13,261 nucleotides of DNA from Coriobacteriales bacterium (GTDB taxonomy: Bacteria; Actinomycetota; Coriobacteriia; Coriobacteriales; UBA8131): contig JAISMZ010000003.1 in the NCBI GenBank assembly GCA_031276475.1, forward strand, positions 1 through 13,261, written 5' to 3'. A model generated the notes under the pieces. The model saw nothing but the letters and a program-made list of their open reading frames with translations, was not told where the DNA came from and made no database searches. The translations under genes were made by a program, and so were the position numbers. Shown one piece after another: positions 8,814 to 13,261 of the stretch (positions are counted from its first letter, which is position 1; the number at the start of each line of letters is the position of its first letter).

Positions 8814-11584
8814 TGCGCAAAATCGCCGCAATCGACGGTAACTCGCTGATGCACCGCGCCTTTCACGCGGTGCCGCCAACGATGAACGCACCGGATGGCC
8901 GGCCAACAAACGCCTGTTTCGGCTTTCTCTCTATGCTGCTGAAGTTCATTGAGGAGTTCAAGCCCGACGTTTTGGTCTGCGCCTTTGACGCCGGCGTTCC
9001 CGCGTTCAGACTGGAGGCGATTGAGAAGTACAAGGCCCAGCGCCCGCCCACCGACCCCGACCTGAAGGTGCAGTTCCCAATCATCGAGGAGCTGCTCGGC
9101 GCGATGAGCGTCCCGGTGCTGCGCATCCAGGGTTGGGAGGGCGACGACATCCTCGGCACGGTTGCCGCCCAGACCGCGGGCCTGCCCGACAGCGAGACCT
9201 TTCTGGTCACTGGCGACAAGGACGCCTTGCAGCTGGTGGACGAACGAACCTTCGTGGTTAACACCCGCACGGGGATGAGCGACATTGCGATCTATGACAG
9301 CGAGGCCGTGATCGAGCGCTTTGGGGTGCCGCCAGAGCGCGTGGCGGATTTTTTGGGGCTGATGGGCGACGCGTCGGACAACATCCCTGGAGTGCCCGGG
9401 GTGGGCCCAAAGACCGCCACCAAACTGCTGGTGGAATACGGCAGCATGGACGCCGTCTTGGCCCACGCGGAGGAGATAAAAGGCAAGCTGGGCGAGAATC
9501 TGCGGGCCAACCGCGACCAGGCGCTGGCATCGCGCGAGGTGGCAACGATCATCGCCGACGTACCCCTGGAGCTTGCCTGGGAGGAGCTGAGCTTTCCCCG
9601 CTTTGACGCCCAGGCCGTGCGCGAGACCTTCTCCAGCTACGGCTTTATCACCCATCTGAACAAGGTGCTAAAGCTGGTCGGCGCGAGCGCGGGTGCAGGC
9701 GCGGCGGCCAGCGGTGCAGGCGCGGGCACCAGCGGCGGCTATGCCACGTCAGACGTGGACGTTAACGCCAAAAGCACGGCGGAATGGCTGGCCTTTGAGC
9801 AGGACAATGTCTACCAGGGCAGCGCAGCACTGGAGCTGCTGCGCAAGATAGTCGGCCGCAACTCCCAGAGGCTGGCCGCGCACCTGCAAAAACCCGCGAC
9901 CCAGACGCTGTTTGACAACGAGAGCAGCCTCTACGTCGCCGCTGACCCCGAGATACTGGTATTTGACGACCACGCGCTGTACGCACAGGCTCTGGCGTTG
10001 ATTGCCGAGTCGGGCCAGCTGGTGGCCTTTCAGACCAAGGACCTGCTGCAACAGGCGATCGGCCGCGACAGCTCCCGCCCGCCGGGTCTGGACCTCGCGC
10101 AGCTCAGCGCCAGCCGCCTGACCGACCTCTCGTTGGCCGCCTATCTGCTCGACTCCAACAAGATTCATGACAGCGTCTTCTCGCTGGCCGCCGACTACCT
10201 GCCAGGCTTCATCGATCCTCGCCCCCAGGACCGCAAGGAGCGCAAGGCCCAAAGAACTCTGGAGAAGGACCGCGACTTAGGCATCGGGGCCGCCCTGGCT
10301 ACCAGGGCCCTGGCGGAGGTGCTGGCAGGCGCCCTCAGCGAGGACGGCTCCGAGCGCTGCTACCGCGAGATAGAGATGCCGCTGGTACCGGTGCTGTTGG
10401 GGATTGAGTACCTGGGCGTAAACGTTGAGCCCGAGCAGCTCAAGGCGCTCAGCCGCGACATCACCCAGACCATCGACTCCCTGCGCGCCCAGGCCTTTGC
10501 CGAGGCAGGGGAGGAGTTCAACCTCGACTCGCCCAAGCAGCTGGCGGAGATACTCTTTAATCAGCTCAAGCTGCCCGCACGCAAGAAAAGAAGCACGGGT
10601 TACTCCACAGACGCATCGGTGTTAGCGGAGTTAAAGGAGCTGCACCCGCTGCCGGGAATCATGCTGGAATACCGCGAGCTGGCCAAGCTGAAGAACACCT
10701 ACCTGGACACCCTGCCGGCGCTGATGGGCGACGACGGGCACATCCACACCACCTTTAACCAGGCGGTGGTGACCACCGGACGCCTGTCGTCTTCGGATCC
10801 CAACCTGCAAAACATTCCTGTGCGCAGCGACCTGGGCCGCGAGATCCGCCGCGCCTTCATCCCTGATGCGGCCGCGCTGGGTGTTCAGCACGCACTGTTC
10901 CTCTCGGCCGACTACTCGCAGATTGAGCTGCGGCTGCTGGCCCATCTCTCCGGCGACGAGCGCCTGATAACCGCTTTTACCGAGGGCGAGGATTTTCACG
11001 CCGAGACCGCCGCGCGTGTCTTTGGCGTGCCGGTAAGCGAGGTCAGCGCCCAGATGCGCTCGCGGGCCAAGGCCGTGAACTTCGGCATCGTCTACGGCCA
11101 GCAGGCCTATGGCCTTTCGCAGAGCTTAGGGATCAGCTATCAGGAGGCCCAGGAGATGATCGACCGCTACTTTGCCGCCTACCCGGATGTTCGTGCCTAC
11201 CTCGACAGCTGCGTGGAGCAGGCGCATCAGCAGGGCTGGGTGGAGACGATCTTTGGTCGCAAGCGCCACATCCAGGAGCTGACCTCCTCCAACCAGGCGC
11301 TGCGCGGCTTTGGCCAGCGCACGGCGATGAACCACCCGCTGCAAGGCTCGGCCGCCGACATCATCAAGCTGGCGATGATCGAGGTCGCGCGGCGGATAAG
11401 CGAGGCCGGCCTGGTCTCGCAGATGGTCCTCCAGGTGCACGACGAGCTGGACTTTAACTGCGCCGCCGACGAGCTGGAAGAACTCAGCGCCCTGGTAAAA
11501 ACCGCTATGGAGAAAATCGTGCCGCTCAAGGTGCCGCTGCTCGTGGAGGTCTCCAGCGGCGCTAACTGGGCAGAGGCGCACTAA
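8813..11584 (+). CDS. polA: DNA polymerase I
   Basis: Repair and Okazaki-fragment-processing polymerase, 923 residues. The N-terminal 5'-3' nuclease (1-289) carries IDGNSLMHRAFHA, GWEGDD, TGDKDALQLV and the helix-hairpin-helix GVPGVGPKTA. Residues 290-309 are an Ala/Gly/Ser linker. The 3'-5' exonuclease region (about 325-520) is degenerate: no DxE pair of the Exo I motif is visible, so proofreading is probably absent, as in many actinobacteria. The polymerase domain has motif A SADYSQIEL with Asp700, motif B RSRAKAVNFGIVYG (749-762, Phe757 at the dideoxy-selectivity position) and motif C VHDEL with His876-Asp877. ATG 8813 has GGAGG 5 bases upstream. It lies about 100 bases after the regulator gene, on the same strand. 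Confidence 0.97.
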   Translation: MRKIAAIDGNSLMHRAFHAVPPTMNAPDGRPTNACFGFLSMLLKFIEEFKPDVLVCAFDAGVPAFRLEAIEKYKAQRPPTDPDLKVQFPIIEELLGAMSVPVLRIQGWEGDDILGTVAAQTAGLPDSETFLVTGDKDALQLVDERTFVVNTRTGMSDIAIYDSEAVIERFGVPPERVADFLGLMGDASDNIPGVPGVGPKTATKLLVEYGSMDAVLAHAEEIKGKLGENLRANRDQALASREVATIIADVPLELAWEELSFPRFDAQAVRETFSSYGFITHLNKVLKLVGASAGAGAAASGAGAGTSGGYATSDVDVNAKSTAEWLAFEQDNVYQGSAALELLRKIVGRNSQRLAAHLQKPATQTLFDNESSLYVAADPEILVFDDHALYAQALALIAESGQLVAFQTKDLLQQAIGRDSSRPPGLDLAQLSASRLTDLSLAAYLLDSNKIHDSVFSLAADYLPGFIDPRPQDRKERKAQRTLEKDRDLGIGAALATRALAEVLAGALSEDGSERCYREIEMPLVPVLLGIEYLGVNVEPEQLKALSRDITQTIDSLRAQAFAEAGEEFNLDSPKQLAEILFNQLKLPARKKRSTGYSTDASVLAELKELHPLPGIMLEYRELAKLKNTYLDTLPALMGDDGHIHTTFNQAVVTTGRLSSSDPNLQNIPVRSDLGREIRRAFIPDAAALGVQHALFLSADYSQIELRLLAHLSGDERLITAFTEGEDFHAETAARVFGVPVSEVSAQMRSRAKAVNFGIVYGQQAYGLSQSLGISYQEAQEMIDRYFAAYPDVRAYLDSCVEQAHQQGWVETIFGRKRHIQELTSSNQALRGFGQRTAMNHPLQGSAADIIKLAMIEVARRISEAGLVSQMVLQVHDELDFNCAADELEELSALVKTAMEKIVPLKVPLLVEVSSGANWAEAH
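9692..9725 (+). repeat. 13-base direct repeat in the PolA linker
   Basis: GGTGCAGGCGCGG occurs at 9692-9704 and again at 9713-9725, offset by 21 bases, so both copies are read in the same frame. They encode part of the Ala/Gly/Ser linker joining the 5' nuclease to the rest of PolA. The in-frame duplication suggests replication slippage lengthened the linker. Confidence 0.6.
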
Positions 11585-11601
11585 GCTACAAGACGATTTT
11601 G

Positions 11602-11634
11602 GGCCGTTGCGCCGACTGTTTGCCCGCGACGGCC
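11602..11634. repeat. Inverted repeat just after polA
   Basis: GGCCGTTGCG (11602-11611) pairs with CGCGACGGCC (11625-11634) over ten positions with one G-T wobble, around a 13-base loop, 17 bases after the polA stop. No T-run follows on either strand, so it is not a standard intrinsic terminator. It may protect the polA 3' end or slow polymerase. The rest of the gap up to amt holds the sites listed separately and no gene. Confidence 0.4.
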
Positions 11635-11727
11635 TCGCGCAAAACGACTGCGGGCCACTTCGTCGCTGTCCACCTGCGCTTTCTCGCTGTGCGCGGCGCT
11701 CCGCCCCGTCCTCCTCCACAACTGACT

Positions 11728-11776
11728 GTTTCCGCTTTGTTAAATCAAGCGCACGCCTGTGTTAACTGTCGGTAAA
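11728..11776 (+). promoter_or_regulatory. Putative GlnR-box-like operator upstream of amt
   Basis: Five-base elements occur at an exact 11-base period: GTTTC (11728), GTTAA (11739), CGCAC (11750), GTTAA (11761) and GTAAA (11772), each separated by 6 bases. Actinobacterial GlnR boxes are built as GTnAC-n6-GAAAC repeats with the same period. Individual matches are partial, so the call rests mostly on the phasing, the AT-rich context and the position about 110-155 bases before an ammonium transporter gene, with a GlnR-type gene nearby. Confidence 0.4.
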
Positions 11777-11781
11777 TCCTC

Positions 11782-11811
11782 TTGTTCGGCTGCTCGGGTA
11801 TCGGCGATTAT
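11782..11811 (+). promoter_or_regulatory. Weak candidate amt promoter
   Basis: TTGTTC (11782-11787) and GATTAT (11806-11811) are separated by 18 bases. They match the consensus hexamers at three and four of six positions. They lie just downstream of the phased elements and about 70 bases before the amt start, which suits an activator-dependent promoter with a poor -35. This is a guess from sequence alone. Confidence 0.25.
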
Positions 11812-11882
11812 TGCTGAGGCTCAGGTTAATTCGCGCCGGGGCTGTAAGCCAAGGTAATGGTCATCGAGGAAAAGAGGGCACT

Positions 11883-13261
11883 ATGTTCGACACAGGAACT
11901 ACCGCGTTCATGCTTGTCTGCGTCATGCTCGTGCTCCTGATGACCCCGGGACTGGCGTTTTTCTATGGCGGTCTGGCCCGCCGGAAAAACGTCGTTAACA
12001 CGATGTTCATGTCTGTCATCGTCTTAGGGGTCGTCGGAGTCGTGTGGGTGCTGGCAGGCCACTCCTTTGCCTATGGCGGGGATGGGTCGATTCCGGTTTT
12101 TGGCGGCTTCGATCTGCTGGGCAGTGCCGGTGCGGTTAGCGACGCGCTGGAGACCACCGCCGCTACGCCCGACGCGCTCGGTCTGGTAACGGGCTTGGCG
12201 GATGGCAGCTACCAGCTCGCGACGATTGACGTTGAAGGCGAGCAGGTGCAGGCGCTGGTAGCCGCGGCCGACCCAACGACCGCCGTTGAGGGCGGCTATC
12301 CGGCGCTGATCGACCTGGCCTATCAGGCGGCGTTTGCGATGATCACCACGGCGATCATCACCGGCTCGGTTGCTGGCCGCATGAAGTTTGGCGCAGTTGT
12401 AGCCTTTGTGACCGTCTGGGTGCTTTTGGTCTACGCACCGCTGGCGCACATGGTCTGGGGCGGCGACGGCAGTCTGATTGGCGACACCATCGGAGCGCTG
12501 GACTTTGCTGGTGGCGACGTCGTGCATATCTCCTCTGGACTCACCGGTCTGATGCTCTGTCTGCTTCTGGGCAAGCGCAAGGGCTTTGGACTGCTCAGCT
12601 ATCGCCCGCATAACGTCCCCTTTGTGGTTCTCGGTGCGGCCCTGCTCTGGTTTGGCTGGTTTGGCTTTAACGGTGGCTCGGCCTTTGCCGCCGACAGCAT
12701 TGCTGCTTTGGCCATCGTTAACACCCTGGCCGCCTCCGCTGCCGCGCTGCTTTCCTGGTCGGTGGTTGAGAAGCTGAAGACCGGCAAGTCCACGCTGGTC
12801 GGCGCCAGCACCGGCCTGGTGGCCGGTCTGGTGGTAATCACCCCGGCCGCTGGTTTTGTTGAGCCCTGGGCGGCGATTATCATGGGCGTCATCGTCGCGC
12901 CGATCTGCTACTTTGCGATCTCGGCCCTTAAGCCCAAGCTCGGCTACGACGACGCGCTGGACGCCTTTGGCTGCCACACCGTCGGTGGCATCACCGGTGG
13001 CATCCTGACGGGCTTGTTCTGCGTGCCGGAGCTCAGCTGGACCGATAACGGCGGCCTGTTCTACACCGGCGACCCGGCGCTGCTGATCGCTCAGATAATC
13101 GGCATTGTGATAACCATCATCTTTGTAGCCGTCATGGCGCTGATCATCGGTCTGGTAGTGAAGGTCATCTTTAAGGGCAGCCTCAGCGTTGACCAAAACG
13201 CCGAGAACGAGGGCCTGGACACGGCGATTCACGGCGAGAGCGGTTATCCGGCCTATAACGG
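11883..13261 (+). CDS. amt: Ammonium transporter (Amt/MEP/Rh family), 3' end outside window
   Basis: Polytopic inner-membrane channel for ammonium uptake; 459 codons are visible and the frame is still open at the edge. Family features are the first helix ending TPGLAFFYGGLARRKNVVNTM, F-A-MITTAIITG (from Phe151), PLAHMVWGGDG, the first pore histidine in GGDVVHISSG, WFGWFGFNGGSAF, and the second pore histidine in DAFGCHTVGGITGG. The loop after the second helix (about residues 68-140) is much longer than usual and acidic/Ala-rich. GAGG at 11874-11877 lies 5 bases before the ATG, with another GAGGA at 11866. Genes for PII proteins (glnK) often follow amt, but that would be beyond the window. The GlnR-type gene and the phased elements upstream suggest nitrogen control. 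Confidence 0.96.
   Translation, partial: MFDTGTTAFMLVCVMLVLLMTPGLAFFYGGLARRKNVVNTMFMSVIVLGVVGVVWVLAGHSFAYGGDGSIPVFGGFDLLGSAGAVSDALETTAATPDALGLVTGLADGSYQLATIDVEGEQVQALVAAADPTTAVEGGYPALIDLAYQAAFAMITTAIITGSVAGRMKFGAVVAFVTVWVLLVYAPLAHMVWGGDGSLIGDTIGALDFAGGDVVHISSGLTGLMLCLLLGKRKGFGLLSYRPHNVPFVVLGAALLWFGWFGFNGGSAFAADSIAALAIVNTLAASAAALLSWSVVEKLKTGKSTLVGASTGLVAGLVVITPAAGFVEPWAAIIMGVIVAPICYFAISALKPKLGYDDALDAFGCHTVGGITGGILTGLFCVPELSWTDNGGLFYTGDPALLIAQIIGIVITIIFVAVMALIIGLVVKVIFKGSLSVDQNAENEGLDTAIHGESGYPAYN

Noticed and set aside
8729..9655. Minus-strand open frame (308 codons) opposite the polA nuclease domain
   Set aside because: Antisense shadow of a well-conserved polA; no domain signature.
12024..13232. 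Long minus-strand open frame (402 codons) opposite amt
   Set aside because: It is antisense to a clear ammonium transporter, is Gln/Arg/Asp-rich with no recognisable domain, and arises from the GC-rich codon pattern of amt.

Overview
The window comes from the chromosome of a high-GC Gram-positive bacterium, most likely an actinobacterium. The evidence is the dnaK-grpE-dnaJ-hspR-clpB heat-shock order with the MerR-type repressor HspR, a DNA-binding domain very close to actinobacterial GlnR, and strong G/C third-position use. A type III glutamine synthetase and a zinc-finger-less DnaJ in the operon would fit a Coriobacteriia-like lineage, but that rank is inference.

Left part (1-5194, + strand): the last 13 codons of dnaK, then grpE, a class B dnaJ, hspR and clpB, read in one direction. 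Genes are tightly packed except for a 154-base gap before hspR. These are the nucleotide-exchange factor, J-protein co-chaperone, repressor and disaggregase of one DnaK/ClpB system. GrpE carries a 50-residue Ala/Gly/Ser-rich insert, and ClpB a roughly 67-residue insert inside its second AAA+ module.

Middle (5195-5709): a small, more AT-rich stretch. It holds a 72-residue minus-strand protein whose C-terminal half looks like a ribbon-helix-helix domain. Just upstream, and coupled to it by a TGATG junction, is a start-less open frame that looks like a remnant. The glnN terminator follows.

Right part (5710-13261) is dominated by nitrogen metabolism. glnN (type III glutamine synthetase, - strand) is divergent from a GlnR-type winged-helix regulator whose receiver lacks the phospho-acceptor aspartate. 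Then come polA (+ strand, joined to the regulator gene by a 34-codon frame with TGATG at both ends) and an ammonium transporter gene, amt, cut by the window end. Upstream of amt is a set of five-base half-sites spaced exactly 11 bases apart, resembling the architecture of GlnR boxes. The simplest model is that the regulator controls glnN and amt on either side, with polA as a housekeeping passenger.

No tRNA, rRNA, CRISPR array, insertion sequence or prophage gene was seen.
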